DNA from: Brachycybe producta
Taxonomy: Eukaryota > Arthropoda > Diplopoda > Playtdesmida > Andrognathidae
NCBI GenBank assembly: GCA_036925085.1
Contig: JAUPFP010000006.1
Span: 2,693,131 to 2,757,130 of the forward strand
DNA: 64,000 bases
Direction of reading: 5' to 3'
Shown in pieces: positions 51,510 through 62,325 of this stretch. The position numbers and the translations under genes were made by a program. The first letter of the stretch is position 1. Every line of letters begins with the position of its first letter. Below the pieces are notes generated by a model. That model did not search any database, was not told the DNA's origin, and saw only the letters and a list, made by a program, of their open reading frames with translations.

Positions 51510-52615
51510 CAATTTATTTGTTATCAAAATATTAATAAAGCTAAATAAATACATACAGAAAATATTTCACTTTCTCTTCAAGAAAAAAAAGAAAATACTG
51601 ACATTTTTTTTTCTCCTTCTGAATCAGATAGAAATCTGATGTTAAAAGATAAACTTGAATATGTTAACTACCAATCAGATGACAAGTCTAACAAAAGAAA
51701 AACAAGGAAAGAAAAAAAGGGTGTTTGAAAAATACAACAAAAAATAAGAAGAATAGACAAGAAAAATACAAAGAAAAAAAAAACTTATTTAAAAATAAGG
51801 AACATAAAAAAAACAGTTTTTGGTGCCATTCAAATTCCTACCAAAAAAAAAAAAAAACATGGGCCAAATGTTTTCATAAAATAACAAAAGAAAAGAACAA
51901 AAAAAAAACCTGACCACCTATGGAGGTAGTAGTAACTTATGTGGGTCTTCTTCTTCACAAGTGGCACACTCAGCTGATTTATTCTAATTTAAAGTCCATG
52001 GGACCCCACCTCTAACCTCTAACCCATAACCAACACCCTTACTTCCATACCCTCATAACAACCCCTTAGAACAAACCCTCGAAGAAGAAGAAAACCCCAA
52101 CCAAAGTGTTGTTGTCTCTCTTGTCTCATACAAAAAAAATCCTCACAAAAAGTCTATTTTTCTCTTCAAATTTCTTTTGACATCTTAATAATGAAAATGG
52201 TCCTCCTCCTCCTCCTCCTTCCTGCCCTTAAAAATGTATAAGGGTGTGAAAAAGACCCCCCTTCACCTGAACCATCCTCTCTAGGCCCTTACCCCCCTTT
52301 CTTCTTTGTCTGTCTTGTATGTGTAATGTCAGTTAATCAAACAAACAGAAGAAAAACTTCTGTTTTGTAAAAATGAAAAATATACAAATTGAAATGTTTA
52401 ACAAGAAAAGAATTGACAAAAAGCTACTTAATTATTTTTGCAAATACATAAAAAAAATATGACAACAACTGAAAAGAAACTGATAACAAGAAGAAGAAAG
52501 AAAGAAATCATTTTTCAGTAATTTCAAGATTCCTTTTTAGAGATCTCGTCATAAATGAGCCCCATTTAGGAGACAAGTCATTTCCGGCTGTTCATCATGT
52601 TCAATGCTTCAATGT
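51510..52615. other. No gene seen
   Basis: A-rich 51560-51910 (Lys-rich frame), then C/T-rich text, a CCT run at 52202-52221 and AT-rich sequence. Confidence 0.5.
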
Positions 52616-52639
52616 TTCAAAAATTCGCAAAACCGTTTT

Positions 52640-52845
52640 TTTAAAAAAAAACTAGAATAGCTAAAAAATATGAATCACTTGAGGAGTTGTATTTTCAATG
52701 ATATTCTTTCAAAATAAAACTTTTTTTAAATATTCTAACTTTATAAAAACTAGAATGAAAAAATATGAATCACTGATTTGTCATATGAAAAGTTTATTTT
52801 TAAAGATTATCAACATGAAAAAATATACTAATTAATATGCTTCAA
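52640..52845. mobile_element. Family A, degraded copy
   Basis: AAAAAAAACTAGAATAGCTA, AATATGAATCACTTGAGGAG, TCTTTCAAAATAAAACTTTT; then AAAAGTTTATTTTTAAAGAT, TATCAACATGAAAAAATAT. An extra AAAACTAGAATG block lies in the spacer. Confidence 0.7.
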
Positions 52846-52854
52846 ACTCTGGTT

Positions 52855-53125
52855 ATTCAGAAAAGCAACACTGAGAAATTCAACGTTTGATAGAAACTAG
52901 AAGGGTAGCTGAATTATACTTGGTATAGTATTTTCATGTTGATTATCTTTCAAAATAAACTTTTTATAGAAAACTTTTTAAAAACATTGTCTGCTTAAAC
53001 TTGTTCCATTTTTAAATTGACATAGAGATGTATAAAAAGCTTATTTTAAAAGATCTGCCCGTCTAGTTTTTAAAACTCTTCCAATTTGGCTCGTGAAAAA
53101 GACAACGGTTACACTTCATAAACTT
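52855..53125. mobile_element. Family A, complete copy
   Basis: TTATTCAGAAAAGCAACACT, TTTGATAGAAACTAGAAGGG, TAGCTGAATTATACTTGG, TTTCATGTTGATTATCTTTC, AAAATAAACTTTTTATAGAA; then AAAAAGCTTATTTTAAAAGA, TGCCCGTCTAGTTTTTAAAA, CGGTTACACTTCATAAAC. Confidence 0.8.
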
Positions 53126-53253
53126 AATTTAATAATGTATTGCTTCTAAAATGTGGAATATATAAAAGTTCTATTCCATTGTTCTATTTTAATTTGCATA
53201 ATTCACAGTAGGTCACTTGCAATATATAAGGATGACCAACTTAATGAACAAAA

Positions 53254-53508
53254 TACAAATGGTGGCGCTGATCAAGCGCCAAATTGAACAAGCGCCAAAC
53301 TGAACAAACGCCAAACTGAATAAACGCCAAATGGAACAAACGATAAACGGAATAAGCGCCAAACTGAATAAGCGCCAAATGGAAGAAACGCCAAACTGAA
53401 TAAAAGCCAAAATTTTGGCGGTTATTCAGTTTGGCGTTTGTTCCATTTGGCGCTTATTCAGTTTGGCGTTTGTTCAATTTGGCGCTTATTCAGTCGCCCC
53501 ATTTGTAT
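53254..53508. mobile_element. Family E2: palindromic element made of 16-bp units
   Basis: Ends ATACAAATGGTGGCG and CGCCCCATTTGTAT are inverted termini. Inside, eight 16-bp units (AAACTGAATAAGCGCC, AAATGGAACAAACGCC and variants) run to a centre at about 53408. The same units then follow in inverse (GGCGGTTATTCAGTTT, GGCGTTTGTTCCATTT, GGCGCTTATTCAGTTT). The first three units each side of the centre match almost perfectly. The 65-codon minus-strand frame is array text. Confidence 0.88.
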
Positions 53509-53509
53509 A

Positions 53510-55482
53510 GCAGATTTTCCTAGAAATTCACATAACAGTAGGATTTTATAGCTTTAAATTGTTACGTGTAACCAGTCTCATCAGGTAACGACGCTGCAAG
53601 AAATTACTCTCAGATAGCAAAATCCTACTAACTAACACCAGTCTTTTTTTCCAAAATAAGGAAAAAAAAGAGAAATTGGCCTACAAATCAATCCTCTAAT
53701 GAAGATGATGATAATGTAGATATTTTCAGGAGGGTGAGGAGGAGGCAGGAGTGAGGGTTAGATTTGTACACAGTGGGGGTCTCAGGAGCCCCATCGAGTA
53801 GCCCATTGAAAAAGGTGATGAATTTGTCATGGGTGGGTACAATATCTCAGCATGTGCCCCCCCAATCCCACATGAGATAAAGAAGTACCTAATGTTGCAG
53901 TTTTTTTGGTTCCTGACAGTTCCTCCTCACCAGTTAAACACCTTCTAGTCCTCCTCCCACTCCATTATTATTATGTAGAACACAAAATCACACATTATTG
54001 TAACACATAAGGGCCCCTCCTCCTCCTCCTTTCTAGAAACCCCCCCATAGTCTCCTATTTTCATCCATTTCCATTCCAAATAAATGTACACAAAAAAAAC
54101 CTAACAACAACTGGAAGTATTTCGATCAATAGGAACGTCTAAAACGGCTGGCAACCACCTAAGAAACATTGTTGTTGTGTCCACCACAATGATGATGGAC
54201 ATTGTCCAAGTTTTTTGTATAACAAATGTCATCACCACACAAAACGACAACTTCTGAACAAAACCAATCAGTCTAATAATATTGCATTTTGTAGCCTAAA
54301 GAAAGTATAATAATTACAAATATAATGTATACTAGATCTCTATAAGGAGTAAATTCGAGAAGAAAAACTTTGAAAACACTTTGAACATGGATCCATATTG
54401 ATACAATTGATTAAGGCCACGACTCGAAATATCAAGAAACAAGAGATTGGACAAAATCATATATCATATAGAAATTTATCAAAATGGATTTTAATTAGTT
54501 TCACTTCAGTTAAAATTCTGAAATTAAATAATTAGAATGACTGAAGTATGTGGATGAATTTAGATCTCATGACAATTTATTGTAAGTATTCCCGTTTCCA
54601 AGTTATATTCCTCAGAACGTTTTGGATTCATCCATACATCCATACAAAATTTAGCTCTTTTTCGGAATCGTATTAAGACCTTTGTTGCTCTAAAAAGAAC
54701 AATAAAATTTCTAGAAAAGAAAAGCTAACTAACCAGATGTTTAACTTATAACAAATTAATCCATCATAAATGTATTTCCGGATATAACTATTTAAAAATC
54801 AATTTTCTATAATAATATACATCTTTTCATCACCACTAAAACATGTGACATTTTATTTACATAGTTATTATTTGGACATGTTTTTTCTTTCTTTCTTCCA
54901 TTTTGTGCTATATTGTATAGTACCTCTACCAGAAATAGATTTCCAATACAGTCCAATTACTCATCCACAAACCCCTCCCCACCACAAATTCACCCATCTA
55001 TTCTTAATAACATGCTTATAAGCTCAAAATACACTATTTGAATTGTCACTCAAAAAACACAGTCTCTAAACGAGAACGTGAATTTTTTTTTTCTAGTTTT
55101 GACGCGCGCCAAAGTCGACAAAATGTGACAATCATGTCAGTCAAAAACCAGCTTCCACCAACACCCCCTTCTTGTATTTTCACTCGTGCTCCAAAAACCA
55201 CCATCTTCACTAATCCGGACTTAAAAACATCTCTCTGTCTCTCTCACCCCTCAAATTTCACAGTTCTCTTCTTATCTTATCTCTTTTTCCATATAAATTG
55301 AATGCGTCTAATTTTGTGTGGACATTCCACAAACTCATCTTTCTCTAATCGGCTCAACTCTTAAACAAAGGGAAATGTATAAAAAAAAAAGGTGGTCGAG
55401 AGTAGAAAGAACCTTTATTTTTATTGTTATTTCTTGATCCTAAACTCAACACTTCAATTAGAATAATTTTACTTTTATCTCC

Positions 55483-55483
<1 letters not shown>
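53510..55483. other. No gene; longest repeat-poor stretch
   Basis: GTAGGATTTT (about 53531) and AAAATCCTAC (about 53619) are a 10-bp inverted pair spanning ~100 bp. Otherwise 53640-55480 shows no family I recognise: mostly unique AT-rich DNA with CCT runs near 54019. The 87-codon plus-strand frame at 55038 is Ser/Phe/Lys-rich, with no domain. Confidence 0.5.

Positions 55484-55484
<1 letters not shown>

Positions 55485-55550
<66 letters not shown>
55485..55550. repeat. (GA)n microsatellite, longest in the window
   Basis: About 32 uninterrupted AG units. Confidence 0.97.
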
Positions 55551-55551
<1 letters not shown>

Positions 55552-55552
<1 letters not shown>

Positions 55553-55785
55553 CCTTAATGACTCGCCACGCGCGAAAATCCTCTTCCACTTCATTATTAG
55601 ACATGCAAATAAGAAGATTCAAAACCTTTCTAGTCTATAAAAACCCATTTTGACAAATCCCCTTACATTTATGTAGGGTGACACACAAGTCTTTCAATAT
55701 TTCACATATATTGCAATTTTCATTATATAGTCCATTTTTATATTATATATATTTATAGATTACAAACTTTAGTTTTATTTTACAG
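55552..55785. other. No gene seen
   Basis: AT-rich, with TATATA-type text near 55740-55760. Confidence 0.5.
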
Positions 55786-55789
55786 TTTC

Positions 55790-56010
55790 AGAAACTGAAA
55801 GTGGTTTAGAAACTAGAACGGGTATAGCTGAATTATTATTTTTATGTTTTGATATCTTTCAAAATAAACTTTATAGTAAAAAAAAAATGAAAAAAAATAT
55901 CTGCTGACCACAAAAAAAACTTATTTTGAAAGATAATAAACATGAAAATATTCAAAGTAAGTGATCGAGCTACCCTTCTAGTTTTTAAAATCCTTACTAT
56001 AGTTTATCTC
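55790..56010. mobile_element. Family A copy
   Basis: CAGAAACTGAAAGTGGTTTA, GAAACTAGAACGGGTATAGC, TTTGATATCTTTCAAAATAA, ACTTTATAG; then AAACTTATTTTGAAAGATAA, GAGCTACCCTTCTAGTTTTT. Confidence 0.8.
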
Positions 56011-56054
56011 CTGAAAAATAAAAGTACTTTTTTTAAGATTTCATTATCACTTGT

Positions 56055-56175
56055 CAGTGTGACACCTATATAGATCTATACTATAATGTGTCACACTGTA
56101 CACAAGACTATTGGTGCATGCGCGTGTGTGTGTGTGACATCTTCAATTGTGACACAAGCAAACACACACATGACA
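56055..56175. other. GT/AC-rich patch with an inverted repeat
   Basis: AGTGTGACAC and GTGTCACACT flank about 30 bp (56055-56098). GTGTGTGTGTGTGTGACATC, TTCAATTGTGACAC follows at 56125, and a similar GTGTGTGTGTGACATCCATA word occurs at 25858. Confidence 0.55.
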
Positions 56176-56179
56176 GATC

Positions 56180-56545
56180 ACGTGACACTCAAGATATAGG
56201 GACCCCTTTTAAAATCCATATATAATCTGTCTGAAAGGGCTTTTTTTTTTCTCCATCCCTTTTCCAACCCACCCTTAAAATCATGTGTCATAATTGTCCA
56301 TCACCAGAATGAGAGAGAGTATTTCACCTCATTAGCATATATGAATATTATTATTAAATAGGAATATAAAGAGCATTAAAGCGGGTTATAAATTCATTAT
56401 CAGAAAGAAAGAAGATTAAATAAAATTAAGTTACATTAACATTAAACGCAAAAGATTTACTTAATTATGTTTTTTTAAAAAAGAATTAAAGCAAATTTTG
56501 TGCAAATTATTATGAAATGAATATTTAATATTATAAGGTGATGGA
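56180..56545. other. No gene seen
   Basis: AT-rich. Confidence 0.5.
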
Positions 56546-56547
56546 TT

Positions 56548-56750
56548 TATGAATAGATGATTTTCAAACTTCTGGATTCGAAACTATAGAAGGGTAGCTT
56601 CATGTTAATTGATATCTTTCAACATACAAAAATTAACAAATATCGCCTTCTTAATTTAAAGCTTGGGACTCTTTCAGAAAAAACTTGAATGCGTTTTAGA
56701 AACTAGAAGGGTATACTTAATCTTCTATAGGTTCTAAAAGACAGGAAACT
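56548..56750. mobile_element. Family A remnants
   Basis: TTATGAATAGATGATTTTCA, CTATAGAAGGGTAGCTTCAT, TTGATATCTTTCAACATAC, then a second left end GAATGCGTTTTAGAAACTAG, AAGGGTATACTTAATC and a degraded right TTCTATAGGTTCTAAAAGAC. Confidence 0.65.
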
Positions 56751-56754
56751 GAAG

Positions 56755-57228
56755 AGCCTTTTAAAAACACCATAACTGAAATAACAACAAAAAATAAAAA
56801 CTGAACCAAAAACAATTAAACCAAAAAAAAAAAAAAAACTGAACCAAAAACTTGTTTATTTGAAGGTTATTTGTTGAAGGTGTTATTGTTTTAGCCGTTT
56901 ATTTTATTCCTTAAACGTTTTTTAGGCCCCATGGATCTATATTGGGACCAAAATACTAACCCAAAAACGCCCTAATTTATACTTTTGAATTTAGAAGTAG
57001 GCCTATATTAGGGCCAAATTTCACAAAAGTCCTTTTGTCTCATCACTTGTAGTTATCAGTTTTATCACCAAATAACATTAATATTAAACAATTCATCCGT
57101 CTTATAAATACACGTAACGTGTCCATCATACAACACACTGCAGGACAATATGTTTGCTAATGAAGGAAACTAATTAACTTCTAAATAGTCCTTCACTTTC
57201 AAATATTGAATTTCTGAGAACTTCGTCA
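56755..57228. other. No gene seen
   Basis: Contains CTGAACCAAAAAC repeated near 56799 and 56840 around a poly-A run. Otherwise unrecognised. Confidence 0.5.
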
Positions 57229-57229
57229 A

Positions 57230-57388
57230 GGGTGTTCAATCGGTGGCTCGCGTGCCATCAGTGCCAAGGGTAATTCATGTTGATATATCTTACAAAATAC
57301 GAGTAAGCTTTTTATAAACAAAAATATCAACATACTCTTCTAGTTTCTAAAACACATTTAAAGTTTCTTTTTATTTTTCCGAATAATG
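57230..57388. mobile_element. hAT-like terminal word plus a family A fragment
   Basis: GGGTGTTCAATCGGTGGCTC, GCGTGCC (57230-57256) has the form of hAT termini. Then AAGGGTAATTCATGTTGATA, ATCAACATACTCTTCTAGTT and TCTAAAACACATTTAAAGTT are family A. Confidence 0.55.
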
Positions 57389-57389
57389 T

Positions 57390-57940
57390 AATAAGTCGTA
57401 AGTTGAATTTGTTTCGATGAGGAAGGAGGGGGGGGGGGCCACAAATGTTGTCTCAGACCATTGAAAATGGGTCCCAATGATCACGGCACACTTTAAAGTA
57501 CAAGTTGTCTACCACAGAGTCCTTCCTCCACACTGTTCTTGTTATTTTTCTAGTATATAATATTATATATAGTCTGTGTGTTTGTCCATATTACAAATAA
57601 CAGACAGACAGGTTTTTCATTTTACTTTCAATTTTTTTTCCTTTTGAATTGAGAATTGAAAACAAAACAAGAAACAGTTTTTATTTTCTGCTGATTGAAA
57701 CACAAAAAAAGACACAACTGAATCATCATCATTTCTATAAAATATAATAGAACAATTGTCAATATGAAAAACACAAAAGAATAAAATAATAATAATGTGA
57801 TACACATGTGCTGATACTATATAGTATACACACACACAGATAAGATAGAAATTCAAAACTGAAAATTGCTTCAAATTTCAACACAATAAATAGGAGATAC
57901 AACTCACATGCACACAACAAAAAGCTACTATACCTTTTGA
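57390..57940. other. No gene seen
   Basis: G11 tract at 57428-57438; otherwise AT-rich. The 85-codon minus-strand frame is Phe/Ile/Val-rich by composition. Confidence 0.5.
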
Positions 57941-57962
57941 AGAATCTCGATTATCCGGAATA

Positions 57963-58112
57963 AGGCCCTTTGCACACAACAAGACCACTTTTGGCGGTCG
58001 ATTTCGTCTGCAAAATGAAGTTTAGCTGGAGTTGCAAATATCTTCTTTATGGACTCATTGCAGGAAGTGGCCGGTTTTGCAGTCACAATCGATCACCAAA
58101 AGTGGTCTGTGT
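57963..58112. mobile_element. Family J unit 1
   Basis: GCCCTTTGCACACAACAAGA, CCACTTTTGGCGGTCGATTT to ATCGATCACCAAAAGTGGTC, TGTGTATATACTATAACCCT: long inverted ends. CTGCAAAATGAAGTTTAGCT inside. Confidence 0.7.
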
Positions 58113-58318
58113 ATATACTATAACCCTAAGGTCCATGTCACACACAGACCATTCGTTGTCGACTGCAAAATGACGTTGCAGGTGGTTAAGCTGTATAGTT
58201 GCAATGTATATTCTTTATGGTAAGATTTGAAGAAGTCGGTCTGGCGACAGACAACACGAATTCATTTCGTAGTATAGTCGAAATCGACCACCAAAAGTGG
58301 TCTGCGTGTTACAACCCT
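58113..58318. mobile_element. Family J unit 2
   Basis: CACACACAGACCATTCGTTG, TCGACTGCAAAATGACGTTG, AGGTGGTTAAGCTG, GTTGCAATGTATATTCTTTA; ends AAATCGACCACCAAAAGTGG, TCTGCGTGTTACAACCCTAA. Directly follows unit 1. Confidence 0.7.
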
Positions 58319-58445
58319 AAATTACCTGATTAGATTACCGAATGTCCGCATATTTCGGAAAATCGCCAGTTTTTTTTTTTTTACTTAATTCTCTCGTTCA
58401 GTATCAAAAACACTCATAATTAAGATAAAAATAATTATGTTTTTT

Positions 58446-58580
58446 TGCAATCAAAGAGACTAGTTTAGAGGCTAAAAGTAATCTAAAAATCTAGGATAAT
58501 TGTACATAGTGAATATACCTCTCGCGGTAACTCGAAGAAAACGTTAGCCTCTAACCAGGCTTTTTGATAATTCTTTTTGC
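58446..58580. mobile_element. Solo family C core palindrome
   Basis: TGCAATCAAAGAGACTAGTT, TAGAGGCTAAAAGTAATC and GTTAGCCTCTAACCAGGCTT, TTTGATAATT are inverted partners about 75 bp apart. Confidence 0.6.
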
Positions 58581-58710
58581 TTTACTCATATAGATTCTAT
58601 AATATATTCTAAAAAAAAACACAGATCTATTATGATAATAGTCATTCCGGATTACCTAGAATTCCGGTTTCGAAATCCGAATAATCGAGATTCGACTGCA
58701 CGAAGAAAAG

Positions 58711-58835
58711 AGACCTTTCATGTAGAATAAAAAGACCCTTTGAATCATAAAGCGGTCCTTTTGAATACCAAAGGACCTTTTATTTTTCGCAGTCAACATC
58801 AAGAGACCCAGTGGATTAAATAAAAAGGACCCCTC
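58711..58835. repeat. Short AAAGGACC-type repeat cluster
   Basis: AGACCTTTCATGTAGAATAA, AAAGACCCTTTGAATCATAA, GGTCCTTTTGAATACC, AAAGGACCTTTTATTTTTC and AAATAAAAAGGACCCC: direct and inverted versions of one ~12-bp word. Confidence 0.6.
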
Positions 58836-59740
58836 TCTTATAATTGCCTAAAAGTCTGTCTGTCTGGAACGTCATAGACCCTATAATAATGTTGCACGCA
58901 ATTCAGTTAAGAAGAAGAAACATGTAATCATCATAATGTTAAGAAAAATGTCAGCCAGACCCTTCAGTTGATATTATTACACCTGAAATGAGGGAAGGAA
59001 AAGGGGGTGGAGGTCAGAAAACTTAAAACCTGATGCCAAAAAACGATAAGGCAAATTTTAACAAATGGCTTCTAATACCACCACCACCACAACTTGTTAT
59101 AAAAAAAGTGCTTCAAAAGATTTTAGAGATTCAAACTTGGATGTCAGGGGGTCATTTTTTGCACTCTCTCTCTCTATCCTTATATATTGAAGTTTAATTT
59201 AGACTATAGTCTAAATATACCGGTATTATCAATTGCCAATTTGGTACCAAATGAACCCATATCTCTGATTAAAATAGATCTATAGTAAAGGTGATTTTAA
59301 ATATTTCGACAAATGTTTTTTTTTGTTTTCAATCCAAAAACAACATCCTTGATGAAATCTTACAAATTAAGGACCAATTTCAGGAAAGAGACTTAATATT
59401 CAATTTAAGAGGCTACACATAGCAAAATTTCGCAAAGAGCGCTAGCATCGTTTTTCTATTGAGACCCATAGACCCCGATGTTAAAGAAAAAACGTTAAAT
59501 TTTTAAAATACACAGCAGTCGCGCCGACAATATGTTTATTTTTCATATTTAAACTTGTCCAATTTTGATGTTTCACAGTGCAATGTGCACCTTAAATATA
59601 TGCTGATCCAGTGATAGAATGACAAAAAATTGGTAAGTGCGGTTCTATTTTTAAAAACTATTAGAAAATTGCGAATTTTTTAACTCTTAGGTTAAATAAA
59701 CTCCATTGAAACTATATACGCACTCGTAAGCAAAAAAACA
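58836..59740. other. No gene seen
   Basis: AT-rich; CAC run near 59079-59090, short CT run near 59164-59175. Confidence 0.5.
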
Positions 59741-59744
59741 TTCA

Positions 59745-59883
59745 TTAAAATGCTCGTCAAAATACGTAAAAATAATTTTAAAAAACCACAATTAAACCAC
59801 AATGAAGCCAACACATTGGCGCATGTGCTGATTTTTTTCTGGTTTTTTAAAATTATTTTTACGTATTTTGACGAGCATTTTAA
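59745..59883. mobile_element. Perfect 44-bp inverted repeat
   Basis: Arms at 59745-59788 and 59840-59883 are exact reverse complements over all 44 bases (starting TTAAAATGCTCGTCAAAATA). The loop is 51 bp. No second copy was found in the window. Could be a young foldback element or an inverted duplication. Confidence 0.93.
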
Positions 59884-59944
59884 GGAAGGCTGTTTTTTTT
59901 TCGAAGTAATTTTGTGATGTATGGCAGCCTCTTATGAACTATTT

Positions 59945-60262
59945 CATTTTCGAACTCTTGAGAATTTTGTCTTTTCAGGAAGGGCAAAATGAAGTGAAAC
60001 TAGAAAGGGGTTTTATTCTTTTTAAAAAGCTATAAGGGTCAGTTTATCTTACAAAATAAGCTTTTTTATAGACACAAATTAACAAATATTGTTTTCATAA
60101 AACTTGGGTCATTTTCAAATTGTCTTATTTTTGAAAAATATAAACATGAAATTACTTCTAAGTCTTTCAGGTATAATTCACTTTCAAAGTTCATTTTGTA
60201 CCTGAAAGACAATCAGTTTTTAAAAAGGCGTTTACACTTTAAAACAACCTTAAACTCTCTAA
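59945..60262. mobile_element. Family A, degraded complete copy
   Basis: TTTTCGAACTCTTGAGAATT, CAGGAAGGGCAAAATGAAGT, GAAACTAGAAAGGGGTTTTA, TTACAAAATAAGCTTTTTTA; then AAAATATAAACATGAAATTA, TTGTACCTGAAAGACAATCA, GGCGTTTACACTTTAAAACA. Its right end abuts a family I unit. Confidence 0.75.
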
Positions 60263-60264
60263 GA

Positions 60265-60410
60265 AAGGGTTCCAACATTAAAAAAAAACCATCTTTAAAG
60301 AATATTCGATAAAACAGGGTTTGAAACCATTGTTCAGAGAGGAGGATCCCCCCAAGTTGAAGTTCAAGTGGCAAGTTGTTTTTTTCCATCTTGAATTTGA
60401 GTTTTTAAGT
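60265..60410. repeat. Family I unit
   Basis: CTAAGAAAGGGTTCCAACAT, AACAGGGTTTGAAACC, AAGTTGAAGTTCAAGTGGCA, AGTTGTTTTTTTCCATCTTG, AATTTGAG. Confidence 0.6.
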
Positions 60411-60414
60411 TATG

Positions 60415-62325
60415 TAAATGTGTATACGTGCTGCAGTGAGTGTGTGTCTGTCGATTGCCAGTAATCCCATCAAAATGTCTGGAATATATCTTCTATAATA
60501 GAACCTCCCCCCTCCCTTCCCGTACCATAAAATAACATGAAGAGAACCCGGCGTTTTCCCAATGCATAATGCATGCCATTATAGGGTTTTAACAGGTTAT
60601 CATCGAGTGTTCGGTAAACACAAGAAAACGCTTGTTTTTTTTTTTTCACGAGAAACAATTGTCATTTTTCTCACTTTGTCTATGTCTATATATGTGTATT
60701 TTTTTTTGTACCTCTGCTATAGGGTCTAATAGTGTGTGTTGTAATCCTATTTCGAAGTCCCAATATAAACACTCCAGAAATCATCTCCAGAATATACTGT
60801 ATATATATATATATATATACAAATACAAAAAAACATAATTCTGACTCCCCCTCCCTTCTCCCTCTATCAACAGACAACAAATTTCATATTAATATTCATA
60901 TCAGACACAAGTTGAAATTAGAACATCATCAACTTTGTTTTTATAAGAAAACAAAACAAAAATCTTAACCATTTCGTGAAGGAAATAAATTACAAACTTA
61001 ACTTTCGAAGAAAAACTCAACATTTCATTTCTTTGGTCTCAAAAAAATCTGGAGAAGAAAACTTTTCACTTGAATTTCAACTTAAATACGCGAAGTTCCT
61101 CGAAGAATGTTTTCATAAATATACTCATCTCTATATTGAAACCCTTCTTTAGACTAGAAGATTCAAGGGCCAAGTTTTCTTAATGTATTTGGACAGGTCA
61201 GTAGTATAAATGGTAATATTTGCAGCAAGAAATGCGACAAATGTTGGTAAAGATAAAACGCAATGAAGTTACACAAGTTAATGCAAGAAAGTTATTTGGA
61301 TTTCATTCCAATTTCATTTTAAGAAGAAAGAAAAAAGGCAGTTGAGACTCATATGTTGCAAATAAGTCTATTGCACTTCATATAGATCTAGCCTCTCACG
61401 CACTTTCTGATTGCTCAATTGCCCAGTCAACCCCTGACTTACAGCAAAGTAACCAAACCTAAAATTTCAGATAAAATCGCATCAAATTGATAGATAAAAA
61501 GGTGGCTGTTGGAAAGGCACAGAAAAAAAAAGACAATTTCATCATCATCATCATCATCATCATGTGATTGGATTGATTATTTTGATGATGATTATGACCA
61601 ATGTATATGTATTTGCACGAGAACAAAAACCAAGTGCGACTTTTGTTGCACTTTTTCAATTGCAACAACAACAACAAAAAAAGAAAGGAATTCGAGTAGA
61701 AGAAGAAGAAGAAAACCTTTTTTTCTTATATAGTGTTCTATTATTACTCATTGAAGCAAGATGGAAACCAACCAAATTCGATTTGAAACGTCATCGAGTG
61801 CCATCAAGAAGAACACAAGTGACACATTACCTAATGTGTGTGTAGTTGTCTGGAATTTCGTACCATAAAGAGAGAGACTGGAATTGAATTGAAACACGAG
61901 GAGGACCCAAAGAATACAAAACTCCTGCTGCTGGTTGCAAGTGTTGCCTAAATTTCATTACCAGATCACAAAAAGAGTTACAACACAAAGAAAGCGTAAC
62001 AAAACGCATTTCGACGATGGAATGGCTTTTTTCGATTTTTCTGTTAGAATTGTTTGGAAGAAGAGGAGGGGAAGAAGAAGAAAAATGTCACTTTAGATTT
62101 GTCTCAAAACACAAACCCAAACTCAACCTGTGCAAAAACTGACTGTAGGCCCTACCTTTTTAATAATAATGCTGCATTTTTAGTCAATAAATCTATACCA
62201 AAGCTGTATTCAAATTGTACATATAGATCAATGAAGGGACTTCCATCTCAAATGATGATGGCAAGGGTTGGAGTGGAGGCTAATTATTAATAAAATGTTG
62301 GAGTTCCCATTTTTATGCAATATGA
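60415..62325. other. No gene seen
   Basis: A TA run (60799-60819), an ATC run (61539-61563) and an AAC run (61663-61678) stand out. A 93-codon plus-strand frame at 61564-61845 (QQQQQ, EEEEE and a basic tail) crosses two simple repeats and resembles nothing I can name. No splice-consistent set of exons visible. Confidence 0.5.
61539..61563. repeat. (ATC)n microsatellite
   Basis: Eight CAT/ATC units. Confidence 0.92.

Larger units (their letters stand above)
57941..58699. mobile_element. pogo-like element carrying nested J and C insertions
   Basis: Outer ends AGAATCTCGATTATCCGGAA (57941-57960) and ATCCGAATAATCGAGATTCG, ACTGCA (to 58700) are inverted. CTGATTAGATTACCGAATGT and TTTCGGAAAATC (58325-58363) and CATTCCGGATTACC (58642) are internal pogo-like text. 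Two J units fill 57963-58318 and a C core fills 58446-58580. Without them the element would be ~250 bp. Confidence 0.6.

Noticed and set aside
61564-61845. 93-codon frame with poly-Gln, poly-Glu and a basic tail, considered as a gene or transposase piece
   Set aside because: It crosses an AAC and an AAG microsatellite, has no recognisable domain, and nothing around it looks like adjoining exons.
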